Assembly (NCBI GenBank): GCA_943736015.1
Contig: OX031068.1
Coordinates: forward strand, 24,436,296 to 24,500,295
From: Tridacna crocea
Taxonomy: Eukaryota > Mollusca > Bivalvia > Cardiida > Cardiidae
Length of the DNA: 64,000 bases
Direction: 5' to 3'
Positions 32,848-43,524 of this stretch are shown here, one piece after another. The first letter of the stretch is position 1; each line of letters begins with the position of its first letter. The notes under the pieces are model-generated. The model searched no databases and was not told the DNA's origin. It saw only the letters and a list, made by a program, of their open reading frames with translations. Position numbers and translations under genes: made by a program.

Positions 32848-33062
32848 TTAACCCTTATCATGCTAAGTAACTAAAATGAAAAATTCAAGTCGATAGTAAT
32901 GACCCGAATATTTTTACTTCAAAGTTTTGTTTTAGGGATAAACATCTCCTTATCGGACAGTGCAGATCAAAGATCAGACTGAACGTCCTGTGCAACCTGA
33001 TCTTGATCTACCTTGTCCTCAAAAGTTCAGCGATTCGCGCTTATCAGCCTAGGGGCTAAGAT
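32848..33062. repeat. F2 element, near full length
   Basis: TTAACCCTTATCATGCTAAG through hairpin GTGCAGATCAAAGATCAGAC to TTATCAGCCTAGGGGC. Confidence 0.72.
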
Positions 33063-33296
33063 GGTAAGTTATGGGAATCAAATATAACAGCTAGAATCAT
33101 ACAGAACTCTGAGCAGACAGCCCCATACAATTCTGACAGATAAAATCAGAATACAAAGGAAAACACTGATAAGAACACAATTTAAAACAATGATTATAAA
33201 GAAGAAATTGGTAAACATTAGAAACAAGATTTATCTAATGCAATCTAACGGACACGGAGAGCTAGGAAAGAAGGAACTATTTAAAGCATTATCTTT

Positions 33297-33644
33297 CGAT
33301 AGATGTCATTCTACAAATACACATCTATCTAATTTGGGCATCTTGGGTATACAGAACCGGACTACTTTTCTATGCGGCAACCGTTACTTTGAATTTCAAA
33401 CTAAATTAAACGTAAATTCAATAAAATGCTACCTGATGCGGTTCATCTGGCTATGATGGACAGTTTAGAGAAATATGGAGCTAAAACAGGCCTGATTTTC
33501 TTCAAACGTATTGCAAAAAGCCATTTTCTCCATTGCTACTTTAGTATAGCACGTATTACTACCATTCCCCTTAATAATGAAGGGATAGGGTGCGATGCGT
33601 CATATAAGACAGGTCGAATCTTCGAAGAATATGCGCAGACAACG
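33297..33644 (+). mobile_element. R1 element, diverged copy
   Basis: CATTATCTTTCGATAGATG to GAAGAATATGCGCAGACAACG; 348 bp. Flanking duplication no longer visible. Confidence 0.75.
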
Positions 33645-33649
33645 CTTTT

Positions 33650-34150
33650 CAATTAAATGGCTGACCGAAAAAAAAACACCGAAACGTCGTTCATACATAT
33701 CGTGAGTGTAGGTGACCAAGGACATTCAGAACTGCAGATAAACATACGGCTGAAATTGTGAAAGTAATAACCAGCACAGAGAAGACAGTGAGCTACGTAT
33801 GAAAGCATAAAACAAAGGCAAACAATCGAAGTAGAATTTGACTGAACATTGAGAAAAGCTGACACAACACAGATTTACACATAGAAAGAAAAAAACTGAA
33901 CCAAGTGATACGTGTTCTTAATATGCGGTACCTTCAGAGGCAAAAATCTTTTGACAAGTCATAATCTAACAGACTTTCAACAGTAGGGTACTGGACTTTC
34001 TGCCCTAAAAACAGTGCACGTGCGCGTTTTAAAGCGAAATTCTGGGATCGTATTTACATGGCAACGAACAGCGTTCTAAAAAGGTCTATAAACGTGAACA
34101 TCAATTAAGCACTACCCAAAGTAAGTGACACATTACCTTAGCCTGCGAGG
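33650..34150. other. No recognisable feature
   Basis: ORFs up to 70 codons without similarity; no repeat recognised. Confidence 0.45.
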
Positions 34151-34156
34151 TGCCCT

Positions 34157-34330
34157 GGGCCCGTATTTACCAACCATTCTTGAGAATATTCTTAGTCTTA
34201 TTCCCTAAGGTTTTCTAAATTTGTAATTGATACAGCTTCTGATTGGCTAAGCCGAATGGTTTAGCCAATCAGATGTTGTGTTACTTACAGATGTAGAAAA
34301 TTCTGGAGAATGCTTGGTAAATACGGGCCC
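34157..34330. mobile_element. F5 foldback, complete
   Basis: GGGCCCGTATTTACCAACC to GGTAAATACGGGCCC; perfect hexamer ends and CTGATTGGCTAAGCC centre. Confidence 0.82.
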
Positions 34331-34475
34331 TGATCTCATTTCAGCGTTTTATTTCCAGCGTGAGGAGGAGGGTTGCTGCGCAGTTACCGTATTCGAGAGG
34401 ATACACCTGTTGCTGATGTCACCTGTGTTGTTGGCTAAGGCATAGAAACTGAACGTTTTATGATAATGACTGTCT

Positions 34476-34686
34476 TGCAGCACACGAAAAGGTGTATTGG
34501 GACATTTGCGTATTCCGGGCAGGCTGATTCGAAATGACAGTTTCCTTTTTTTGTAATTTTCTGTTTTGCGCAAGTTATTTGTAGCACAAAATCTAATCTA
34601 GTCTTATCAGTCTCCGCGGACTGCGTAGGCTGATCCGAGACAACATTTTACTCATATGTCCGAATGCCCTTGTCCGCCTGTTGCAA
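34476..34686. repeat. F6 palindromic repeat
   Basis: CACACGAAAAGGTGTATTGG to CCGAATGCCCTTGTCCGCC with TAGGCTGATCCGAGAC. Confidence 0.65.
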
Positions 34687-35016
34687 GCCATGTCGTGTAC
34701 GTTATACCATTGACCTAGTTTCTGTGACCAAAGTTTTGGACATGATCTTTGACGTTTCCAGTGTCTCTAGATCTGACTGTCAATTCATTTCGGCAAAAAG
34801 TAGAAGCAGTGCTTGTAGTTGATGGATTGACTCGTGTTGTGTATAGTCACTAGTGATAATACCATAATTATCCTCATAAGTGGTGTTACTCACTGCGAAC
34901 TCCCAGTTTTTCACTGATAGGAATATACATGTAATAAAACTTCGACTAAATGACGGAAATGATGCTTTCAAGCCGAATGTAAAAACCGAAATCTCTCAAT
35001 TTCATAGTTTTATTAT

Positions 35017-35052
35017 TATTTTTTTTTTTTTTTTTTTTTGGGGGGGGGGGGT
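35017..35052. repeat. T-tract followed by G-tract
   Basis: About 23 T then 12 G; the same T-then-G pattern is at 45078-45108. Both sit at the left edge of F2 copies. Confidence 0.9.
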
Positions 35053-35160
35053 GTTTAACTCCTTATCAGACAGTGTAAACTTATATCAGACTGCATGTTT
35101 TGTGCAGTCTCATCTTGATCTAAGTTGTCTGCAAAAGATTTTTGAGTTCCTCTCAAGTGG
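35044..35160. repeat. F2 hairpin copy
   Basis: TTAACTCCTTATCAGACAGTG and ATATCAGACTGCATG with CAGTCTCATCTTGATC. Confidence 0.65.
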
Positions 35161-35282
35161 AATCACCTGTACAATCTTTTACTGCACAGTCGGTCACATG
35201 TTAGTCGCTTGCAAAAAAATGAACTTTAAAAATAGGTCAAAAGTCGCCAGATCTTGCATTTTTTTAATTAACCTAGTTAATT

Positions 35283-35710
35283 AGCCTAGTTTTAAAATGC
35301 ATTTTTCCTAAGCGACTTGTCTGACGACATATTTGGCCAAAAGAATCTTTCTCTTATAAGCTTTAGTGTTCTGTCTTTCCCTGGTTGACCAACATCATTA
35401 TCCAACCCTTTTAACACATTATTCTAGTAGCAACTGGATATTACTAACTTTTCAACCTTGCTATCATTGTGCATCACCACACGGAATAGTACACCTCTTT
35501 TCATCTTCAGGCTCTTAAAGTTCTTTCTCAGAAGCAAATCTTCATTTGTATGGTTATACTTCGGTGTGAATTTATTTATCACCGCTTTCCTGTATCTGTC
35601 TAGCGTTGGATCTTTTCTGTCTTTGTCGTATTTCTGATATTTTATGGCGAAAATTTTACAAAAATGCAAAAAAATGCAAAAAAATTCATCCTCATACTCG
35701 CAAACCATTC
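35283..35710 (-). mobile_element. Ty3/gypsy-type LTR retroelement fossil, pol fragment
   Basis: Minus-strand similarity to the stretch of Ty3-type pol between RNase H and the integrase zinc-binding region (RKDPTLDRYRKAV, LLLRKNFKSLKMKRGVLF). No LTRs, gag or reverse transcriptase were seen nearby. It is a broken, isolated remnant of about 0.4 kb. Confidence 0.7.
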
Positions 35711-36665
35711 GACAACAAGAGAAATTAGAGATTTACTATGGCCCAGGTCGACACCAACGGGAGACACATTCTATTTTTACATGTGTAATTTGCTCATTTA
35801 CATACAGGAACTACACAGACGAAGCTTCGAACATGGCGTCTGAAGAAGACATAATGGACATGTTACATGTTTGTTATGTAATGGAATTTTAAGCGTTATT
35901 AGTCACGTGTAAGTCACTTGACATTCCCACAATGCTTTTTTGATTTTTGGCACGAAATCTAAAAATAGCTTAAGAAGCTACGTAGCATTTATAGGGAATA
36001 CCATCAAAACAGTGTTTTTTTTTTTTGTAATTTTATGAGTCTCACTTATTGGTGATTTGTATTGTTTTTTCATATATATTTCAGTGATATATATATATTT
36101 TAATTTGGTTAGATGTTAAAAACCTAAATACCCACTTTTAAGTTGATAATTCAAAAATGATTGTATAACATGGCACAATGACCACTTTTCATACAGAAAA
36201 TATCATTAAAGCGAAAAGTGTCAATCCTGGTCAGCCTGCACGAATTGTGCAGGCTGACCAGGGTTGACACTTTTTGCAGTTCCCAGAAGGTCCCTTTTTG
36301 CGTGATGGGTCACATATGCAAAGAGCTTCCAGAGAGACTTTGACAGACTTATGACCAAGTAAATGTAAATTCATCTGCAAAGTTGTGTAAGTAGTTTTAA
36401 TGATATTTATGCGAAGGCTCTCTAGCCTTTTAAATTGTTTGACCCTTGAAATGCTGGAACCAGCTTTAGTTGTTTTTGTAGACAGTGTAGATCAAAATCA
36501 GACTGCACAAAACGTGTATTCTGACCTTCGATTTACACTGTCTGCAAATGTGTGACAAATTCTAGCTAAAACTGTCTTTAAATAGCAAAAGTTCAGGTAT
36601 TTTTCTGTCAGAAAAAAGAACTAATTTATAAAACCAGCGGTCTTTGCGCTGGCACTGTTTTCAAC

Positions 36666-36764
36666 AGTAGCTCAATACCAGCGCTTTCTCATTTTCCTAC
36701 AATGTTTTGAAAGGCTTATTTGGTCAGAGTCGTTAAGACTCGGGATTGTAAGGGAAAGGGTTAA
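36666..36764 (+). mobile_element. F1 MITE, right half only
   Basis: CCAGCGCTTTCTCATTTTCC to AGGGAAAGGGTTAA. Confidence 0.65.
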
Positions 36765-36809
36765 TTACACATGGCAAGTAGAGCATCGAAGGAAATTAAA
36801 TAATAATTG

Positions 36810-37395
36810 TCGTTGCTAAAGTGAAGTTCTCATTTTCAATAAGTCAACAAGAAAATATTGATGCATAACATCAAAGGCACCGCAAATCAGTTGTTTGTGA
36901 AATAAGGCACATGAAAGCATTTCAAATTAACCAAAGTAAATTCATGCATTACTAGGTGAGAAATGAAATGAGAAGTCCTAAACAATCCATAGAATGCACA
37001 TTTAAAAACTTAAAAAACAACAACAACAAAGAATCAATAATTGTAAAAGACATTCATAGCCATTCCTCAGCGAATTTTAACATAATTTCAATTGGAATTA
37101 TGTAGAAAAGGAGTTGTCATTGAAACAACCCAAGAAAATAGTGTTAAAACTAGGTTCTAAATTACCAAAATGATAAAAAAAAAAAAACTGAGTATGAAAT
37201 AACCAAAGTGGGTGCAAAATGGTCGAAAATAAAAAGAATAGGTGGATACGAAAGGACCAAAAACTGTACGAAATGGCCTAGGTACGAAATGGCCCAGTTA
37301 CGAAATGACTTGAAGACGAGTAAACAATATAGCTGCCTCCATAGGTACTTTTCAAAACCGAATAAAAACATAGTGCCGCTGCTCATGCGGCGCCA
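36810..37395. repeat. Duplicated block, partner of 4780-5255
   Basis: Includes the TACGAAATGGCC word cluster at 37190-37310 and CTCATGCGGCGC near the right end. Confidence 0.75.
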
Positions 37396-37697
37396 CAATG
37401 AAAGGCTTTTAACATTTGAGTTTTAAAAAGTGTAAGAATTACGTTTCAGGCCTTCGAAATTAAAAGAAAATAAAAAATCATCACTCATTCAATTTATTTG
37501 TGATGTGAAAGTACCCTTTCTTGCAAAGACTCCTGCAAAGTTTCGAATACTTGGACTGTTTGCCGTGTGCGAGATCGTTAATTTACCGAGGCTCGACTCC
37601 AACCAAAGAAAAAGGGAGACATGTACGAAGGAAAATAAAAAAATTATATCACACGATCTTCTTCTATATTTCATCAGTGTCAAATCGTGCTTCAGGA

Positions 37698-38209
37698 TTA
37701 TGAACCACAACAAAGGTAGACAAATAGGACGCTTGCGATTGTAAGGACAACTTCAGGAAGGACTGAAGAGGAAGACGAATGAGCAGTAGTCGTAGTCAGT
37801 GGTTCTGAAGTCGTAAATGTCTCGTTTGTCGAAGAAGCTGTAGTATATGATTCAAGCGCTGTTGTGGACTCTGTTGGTGAGATTGTCGGTGATGTAGCTG
37901 TAAATGATGACCTAGTCGCATTTGGTGTTATGGACGTCGATGCTGTCGTGCTTGGTGTTATAGACGTCGATGCTGTCGTGCTTGGTGTTATGGACAGCGA
38001 TGTTGTCGCATTTGGTGTTATGGACGCCGATGCTGTCGTGCTTGGTGTTATGGACGCCGATGTTGTCGCATTTGGTGTTATGGACGCCGATGCTGTCGTG
38101 CTTGGTGTTATGGACGCCGATGTTGTCGCATTTGGTGTTATGGACGCCGATGCTGTCGTGCTTGGTGTTATGGCCGTCGATGCTGTCGCATTTGTTGTTA
38201 TGGACGTCG
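37698..38209 (-). pseudogene. Locus D: orphan last exon of a gene C paralogue with mucin minisatellite
   Basis: Acceptor TTTTATCAAG then 170 codons in phase 1, ending in the same stalk and GPI-like tail as gene C (SSSSSVLPEVVLTIAS, then VYLCCGS and stop). Between acceptor and tail sits a Thr/Ser/Ala repeat of ten residues, about ten copies, alternating ITPNATTSAS and ITPSTTASAS. No D8C exon was recognised to its right up to 48 kb, so it is either a partial duplicate or a gene whose 5' exons are diverged or distant. The frame is fully open, so it could still be used; 'pseudogene' is the cautious label. Confidence 0.55.
37912..38205. repeat. 30-bp coding minisatellite (60-bp higher-order unit)
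   Basis: About ten tandem 30-bp units, alternating two types so that the clearest period is 60 bp. Read on the minus strand in the frame that continues into the GPI-like tail it gives the mucin repeat; another minus frame and a plus frame are also open because 30 is a multiple of three. Confidence 0.9.
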
Positions 38210-38571
38210 CTTGATAAAATTAAAAAAAAAATTACAAGATAAAATTTGAAAAGGATTAGATTATAATTCGTCAGGTTATAGTCTGTAAAGACAATTAGAA
38301 AATCCAATTTCCATGCGTTTTTTTGAAGTGCCAAGGGTCCCGCTCACACTGTTTAAAGGATAACTGGTATACTACTTACTGTTGGCGCAATATTTTTTTT
38401 ATTTACATAGAATGCATAAGATATACCCAAAAGTAATCGAGCCATTAAAATTCGTGAAAGAGCATTAGGTTTATAGATATCGCAATTGTCCATAACTGTA
38501 CAGACACACCTTGTAAATATTACTTTCGATTTATTTGGTAGAAATGATCACAATATTTGAGTTAACCCTTA

Positions 38572-38774
38572 GGGTGCTAAGTGCGACTCACCGACCTTTA
38601 GCGGATAGTGTAGATAGAGATCAGACTGCACAGAACGTGCAGTCTGATCTTGATCTACTCTATCCGATGAGGAGAAATCATTTCCCAAAGCATACCTTTC
38701 GAATAGCAATATTTGGGTGTTTACTATCGATCTGAAATTTTCTTGTTAGTTATTCAGCAGGATAAGGGTTTTAA
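38572..38774. mobile_element. F2 element, complete
   Basis: TTAACCCTTAGGGTGCTAAG to CAGGATAAGGGTTTTAA, hairpin GATCAGACTGCACAGAACG. Best full-length F2, about 200 bp with TTAA on both sides. Confidence 0.8.
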
Positions 38775-38952
38775 AAAGCTCATAGTGAAGACAGTTCTAA
38801 TTATAATTGTAACTTTGATAGTAATGATGACAATAGCAATGGTAAGAGTATTTTTGATCGCAATGGTGACAACACTGTTTTTTGAACAAAGTACAATACT
38901 GATGATTAAAGTAACTTTGATAATATAGGTATTACTATGTTAATTATAGGCT

Positions 38953-39178
38953 TAACCCTTTACCACACAATGACGACTTTTGACGACCCTGTGATAGAAG
39001 CCTGTTGAAAACATTGTGGGAAAGGAGAAAATACTGGTAACCAGCATGTTCTCCTTTTCCCACAATGTTTTTTACCTTCTCAAAACAAACTTCAATTTTT
39101 CACTCCCATTTATTGTGTCGTCTGCAAATGCTTTCAATTTGGACCAGTCTAAAAATTTGTCGTTTGGTAAAGGGTAAA
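38953..39178 (-). mobile_element. F1 MITE, right TTAA changed to GTAA
   Basis: TTAACCCTTTACCACACAAT to GGTAAAGGGTAA, palindrome with ATACTGGTAACCAGCATG loop. Confidence 0.86.
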
Positions 39179-39345
39179 GATGAAATGCGCCATGCCCTGT
39201 TAGAAGGGGGTTAATATGTCTGCTTAAAGTTTGGCTTAGCCTGCACAGTCCACGCTAGCTGACCTTGGCTGAAAGTTTTTGCCTATAGTATATTTTCTGA
39301 ATGCCCAAGGAACAGTGTGCCTCATGGCGCTGTAGTTTGGTATAC

Positions 39346-39703
39346 CGTTGTCTGCGCATGCCATATTCTTCGAAGATTCGACCTGTCTGATATGACATAT
39401 CACTTTCCCCGATATCGGGGAGACTGTAATGATACGAGCTATAAAATAGCAAGGGAGAAAATGGCTTTTTATCAATACGTTCGAGGAAAAATCAGGCCTG
39501 TTTTAGCTCCAAATTTCTCTAAACTGCTGATCATCGCTGAGTGAATCGCATTAGGCAGCGTTTTTTTTTTTAGTAAACGTTTATTTTAGTTTGAAATTCA
39601 AAGTAACGGTTATCGCGTAGAAATGTTGTCCGGTCCTGTGTACCCAGGATGCCCAAATTAGATAGATGAGTATTTGTAGAATGCCATCTAGCGGGAGATA
39701 ATG
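39346..39703 (-). mobile_element. R1 element with 10-bp target duplication
   Basis: 358 bp, ends CGTTGTCTGCGCATG and GCGGGAGATAATG (weak inverted repeats). Perfect duplication TTTGGTATAC at 39336-39345 and 39704-39713. Same element on the plus strand at 52920-53275. Confidence 0.87.
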
Positions 39704-39779
39704 TTTGGTATACAAAACGAATTTTATGGAACTATGATAGTGTGGTGAATGGACTGGTATCATGCATTACAGAGATTAA

Positions 39780-39991
39780 TTAAGTCTTTACCAAACGAAC
39801 AAATTTATAGACTAGTCCAAATTGAAAGCATTTGCAGACGACAAAATAAATGTGGCTGAAAAATCGAAATTTGATTTGGGAAGGGTAGAAAACATGGTGG
39901 GAAAAGGAGAAAATGCCTACAATCTACGATGTTTTTAAAAGATTTCTATCACAGGGTCGTCAAAAGTAGTCATTGTGTGGAAAAAGGTTAA
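39780..39991 (+). mobile_element. F1 MITE, right stem arm deleted
   Basis: TTAAGTCTTTACCAAACGAA to GGAAAAAGGTTAA; GGAGAAAATGCC then jumps to ACGATG. Confidence 0.8.
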
Positions 39992-40072
39992 GCCTCCTTT
40001 TCAAAGACCACGAATCGAGTCGTTTTTCCCCCCAAAAAAAACTGATTAATTTTCGTTCCATAACCTCGATGT

Positions 40073-40296
40073 AGCAGACGACAAAATGTTACACCTGATC
40101 AAAATGAAAGCATCTGCAGACGAGAAATCAAATCTAGGTCATGAGATGATTTCTTTCCCTGAAAGAGGAGAAAACATTGTGGAAAATGAAGGAAATGCTT
40201 GTATTCAGCGGTTTTTCTTTTCTTTTCTCACTATGTTTTCAAAAGACCTCTTTCTCAGGGGCGTTTGAAATACAGGGTTGTCAGTAAAGGGGTAAA
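40073..40296 (+). mobile_element. F1 MITE, strongly diverged
   Basis: GCAGACGACAAAATGTTACA, AAAACATTGTGGAAAATG and TTTTCTCACTATGTTTTC remain; ends lost. Confidence 0.65.
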
Positions 40297-40789
40297 AGAG
40301 CTCTGATAAGTAACTGGGTTTGTGTTATATGTCATATGTAAAATGTAAAATGTAAAAAAAAAAAGGTACATTTGAATGTTTCAGTTCTGCGTGATCCAGT
40401 GTTTTGGGCGTTAGATTTCTAGCAAGACAATCCTCGCTCGAACTCCTGCGCTGGTCACATGAAAGTGTCCTTGGGCAAAGCTATGCAAAACCCAAGCCGC
40501 TTTCCGGTGAAACCCAGGGACAGTGATAAATAAGTGAGCTGTTGCCAGGACGCGACTGAAATACTGTTGAAGGTAGAGTGAAACCGAATTCAAACAAATC
40601 AATCAACAAGCAAACAGAAAAACAAACCTTGGACAATGAAACAAATAGCCATTAAGATCCAAAACTTTCGTGCGGACGCTTTGCCTTCCATTGCTAATCT
40701 GGTGCGATGCATCCAAGTGATGGAATGGTCATAACATCAAAAGTACCGCAGTATACTTGAAAAAATTATCATCCGAAGCATATGATAGC

Positions 40790-41025
40790 TGCAACACGCG
40801 AAAAGGGACATTTGGACATTTGCGTAAAGTGTCGTCTCGGATTAGCCTGCGCAATCTGCGCAGGCTAATCCGAGATGGCACTATACAACTTCACTAGATT
40901 TTGTGCTGCAGGAAATGAGGTAAAAAACGGGAAATGTCGTTTCGGATTAGTCTGTGCGGACTGCGCAGACCGATCCGAGACGACATTTTACGTAAATGAC
41001 CGAATGCCCCTTTTTACGTAGCTGT
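40790..41025. repeat. F6 palindromic repeat, best copy
   Basis: GCAACACGCGAAAAGGGAC to CCGAATGCCCCTTTTTACG, with GATTAGCCTGCGCAATCTG hairpin. Confidence 0.78.
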
Positions 41026-41129
41026 AACTCTTTCAGCACCAAGTATTTAAACTCGGCATTTTTCGGCGGTTAAGAATGAAATTCACTGAATCTTGAAAAG
41101 AAAAATTAACATACAGGTATTACCTAACA

Positions 41130-41215
41130 AACACACGACGTGGATCCAAGATCAGACTGCACATAACATGTAGTCTGATCTTGATCTGCGCCGTCCCTAA
41201 TAGTCCGTGTCTTAA
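41130..41215. repeat. F2 hairpin core in SD1 copy 2
   Basis: CCAAGATCAGACTGCACATA with its inverse; equals 30995-31070 in position. Confidence 0.7.
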
Positions 41216-41725
41216 CCAATGTCATTCAAAGGGTTGGGAAATTATCTCTCAGATATGAGATTTACCCTTAACCAACCAAATGAGGCCATAAAAAGGTTTT
41301 TCGTTTTGGGAGAAAAAGATCAGGCTGTAAATAACTGCGAAATGATCTTGATCTAAGTTCACCGCTTTTGATACGAATGGGTTCATCCATCAAATGTCCA
41401 TTAAAGGAATGAACTATATATATCTGTGAGTGTTGATAATACAAATAAAGCACGATTTGGGTTGAGTCTTGACAATGATACCCACCTTCTAAAGCTATTT
41501 ACGAGACGAAAAACTTCAGAATTTGCCAATTTGACAAAAAAAAATGCAGCCAAAAAATTCAATGTGGTTCAAATAATGATTACGTTTCTTTGAAAAAGAA
41601 TTAAACACCGTGAGAAAAGGAGATAATCCTGATAACACGTGACTGTGTTTAACAAAAAAAAAAAATCAGTGACTATGCGATGTAGGTGTTTCCTTTCTCT
41701 AAAGCTTTTTAATAGCACATAAAAA

Positions 41726-41796
41726 TTCATGGTTTATTTATTTGTTTATTTATTTATTTATCTATTTATTTATTTATTTATTTATTTATTTACTGA
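41726..41796. repeat. TTTA microsatellite
   Basis: About 17 TTTA units. A shorter run is at the same place in SD1 copy 1 (31630). Confidence 0.95.
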
Positions 41797-41821
41797 CTTT
41801 TTAACCTTTTTAGATGGTTTT

Positions 41822-42053
41822 TTAACCCTTTATCACACAATCACACCTTTTAACGACCCTGACACAGTATAGCCTTTTAAAAACGTTGTGGGAAAAGGAG
41901 AAAATGCTGGTAACCAGCATTTTCTCCTTTTCCCACAATGTTTTCTATCCTTTCTAGAACAACTTTCAATTTCTTAGTAATCATTCAATTTGACATCTGC
42001 AAATGCTTTCAATTCGGAATTACATAAAATTTTCTCATTTGGTAAAAGGTAAA
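41822..42053 (-). mobile_element. F1 MITE with empty site in SD1 copy 1
   Basis: TTAACCCTTTATCACACAAT to GTAAAAGGTAAA. Copy 1 at 31668-31690 runs GGTTTTAAAAAA directly into TTCAATGAAGTA. Confidence 0.87.
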
Positions 42054-42417
42054 ACGCTGCAATGAAGTACTCCGCAAGCCCATATTTGTTCCAGAACTTA
42101 TCATGAAACAGTGTTCAATATTTCTTTATTTGGTTTTGTTTTAGTTACAGTATCGAATATTATCAATTTTTATCTTTTAAAAGTCGATAAAAGCAACTCC
42201 TTTCGAACTCACCACGATTATATTTGAAAAACATGTATTGACCCGAAGTATGGAAAAGCAAGAGGACCATTACTACCCTATATCTCTCTACGGACCAAAA
42301 AGGTTGGCTGTAATTGACTTTGACTGTGACAAACATCCATCAAAGGTTTGTAAACCACTCAAAGTCCGTATATAAAAAGTAAAAGTGTCATGGTTGGCCC
42401 CTAAAATGTCTTGATTT

Positions 42418-42866
42418 TTAACTCATTACCTAACGACAATCCGTGGTGTCCGTAGTTGTGAAGTAGAGCGTTGGCCTCGTACCCACAAAGGTCCCGAGTT
42501 CGATCCCGGGAGCAGGTGTCAACTTTGGGATTCTTCATTGGCCCACTGGTGTAGTTTCCAGGAAGCAGAATCGAGCGAGATTTGTATAAGTTGAAAGAAC
42601 TTGTTTCTCAATCGATGTAAAATAAATTATGCTTAAACTAACTAAACTAACGACAATCTTTTAGGCATGTCCAAATCAAAAGCATTTGCAGACGACAAAA
42701 TAAAAGTAACTGAAGATATCAAATTTGTTTTGTGAAGGGTAGAAAAAACATTGTGGGAAAAAGGAGAAAATGCTGGTTACCAGCATTTTCTCCTTTTCCC
42801 ACAATGTTTTCTACAGGCTTCTTTCTCAGGGTCTTTAAAAGTAGGGATTGTATGGTAATGGGTTAA
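42418..42866 (+). mobile_element. F1 MITE split by a SINE
   Basis: TTAACTCATTACCTAACGAC, SINE, then CTTTTAGGCATGTCC and the full palindrome to GGTAATGGGTTAA. Confidence 0.87.
42442..42646 (+). mobile_element. tRNA-derived SINE S1 nested in an F1 MITE
   Basis: GTGGTGTCCGTAGTTGTG, AAGTAGAGCGTTGG, CGAGTTCGATCCCGGGAGC (B box) and body as in the copy at 11136-11364. Flanked by a 12-bp duplication CTAACGACAATC (42430-42441 and 42647-42658) that is MITE sequence. Confidence 0.87.
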
Positions 42867-42967
42867 TTATCATAAAATATTTCGGTCGTGACTTTCTTTA
42901 TAACCGTCCAACAAGAGTGGTGTCTATTGTAAATGCTTTTAAAAAATCGGGAATAGCTCATTAATTT

Positions 42968-43010
42968 TTTAACTCTTTAGCAAACGACAAATTTTGGACT
43001 GATACAGGTC
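42968..43010 (+). mobile_element. F1 MITE left-end fragment
   Basis: TTAACTCTTTAGCAAACGAC then GGACTGATAC only. Confidence 0.5.
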
Positions 43011-43020
43011 AGTCTAAGTT

Positions 43021-43376
43021 GATAATTCACAAATGATTGTTTAACTCTTTACCACACGAGAAAATTTTAGACCGGTCCAAATTGAAAGCATTTGCAGAAG
43101 ACAAAATAAAGGTGACTGAAAAATTGAAATTTGTTCTGGGAAGGGTAGAAAACACTGTGAGAAAAGGAGAAAATGCTGGTTACCAGCATTTTTCCTTTTC
43201 CCACAGTGTTTTCAAAAGGCTTCTTTCTCAGGGGCGTCAAAAGTAGGGATTGTGTGGTAATGGGTTAACAAGGTACAGTGACCACTTTTCATACAGAAAA
43301 TGTCATTAAAGCGAAAAGTGACAACCCTGGTCAGGCTGCGAAATTCGCGCAATCTGACCAGAATTGACACTGAAGC
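43021..43376. repeat. F7 palindromic repeat carrying an F1 MITE
   Basis: GATAATTCACAAATGATTGT, MITE 43041-43267, CAAGGTACAGTGACCAC, then CCTGGTCAGGCTGCG hairpin. Elsewhere F7 reads GATTGTATAACAAGG without a break. Confidence 0.78.
43041..43267 (+). mobile_element. F1 MITE, complete, nested in F7
   Basis: TTAACTCTTTACCACACGAG to GTGGTAATGGGTTAA. Confidence 0.87.
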
Positions 43377-43377
43377 T

Positions 43378-43520
43378 GGGTCCATATTCACCAACCATTT
43401 TTGAGAATCTTCTTTGTCTCATTCTGCATATTTTTTCAAAACTTGAAAGAAACACAACTTCTGATTGGCTTAACCAAATGGTTTAACCAAACAGAAGTTT
43501 CGTTACTCAAAAGCTTCTGA
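43378..43520. mobile_element. F5 foldback, truncated
   Basis: GGGTCCATATTCACCAACC, centre TGATTGGCTTAACC; right arm cut by the next F5 copy. Confidence 0.7.
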
Positions 43521-43524
43521 AGCT

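Larger units (their letters stand above)
36141..37890. repeat. Segmental duplication SD2, copy 2
   Basis: Partner of 24528-25500. Contains F7 (36141-36317), an F2 core (36475-36545), then about 1 kb absent from copy 1 including an F1 fragment and the block shared with 4780-5255, then 3' flank and last exon of locus D. Confidence 0.83.
40385..42965. repeat. Segmental duplication SD1, copy 2
   Basis: See 30500-32790. Carries F6 (40790-41025), F1 copies (41822-42053 and 42418-42866) and a nested SINE that copy 1 lacks. Confidence 0.82.

Noticed and set aside
33653-33865. Signal-peptide exon for gene C (MLSYVAHCLLCA)
   Set aside because: Weak donor (GTTATT) and poor leader; likely chance.
35283-35710. 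Whole LTR retrotransposon
   Set aside because: Only a short pol stretch is recognisable, with no LTRs; recorded as a broken fossil.
37912-38334. 140-residue ORF rich in DVHNTKHDSIG on the minus strand, and Val-rich ORFs on the plus strand
   Set aside because: Alternative frames of the 30-bp minisatellite; only the Thr/Ser frame continues into the conserved stalk and GPI-like tail.
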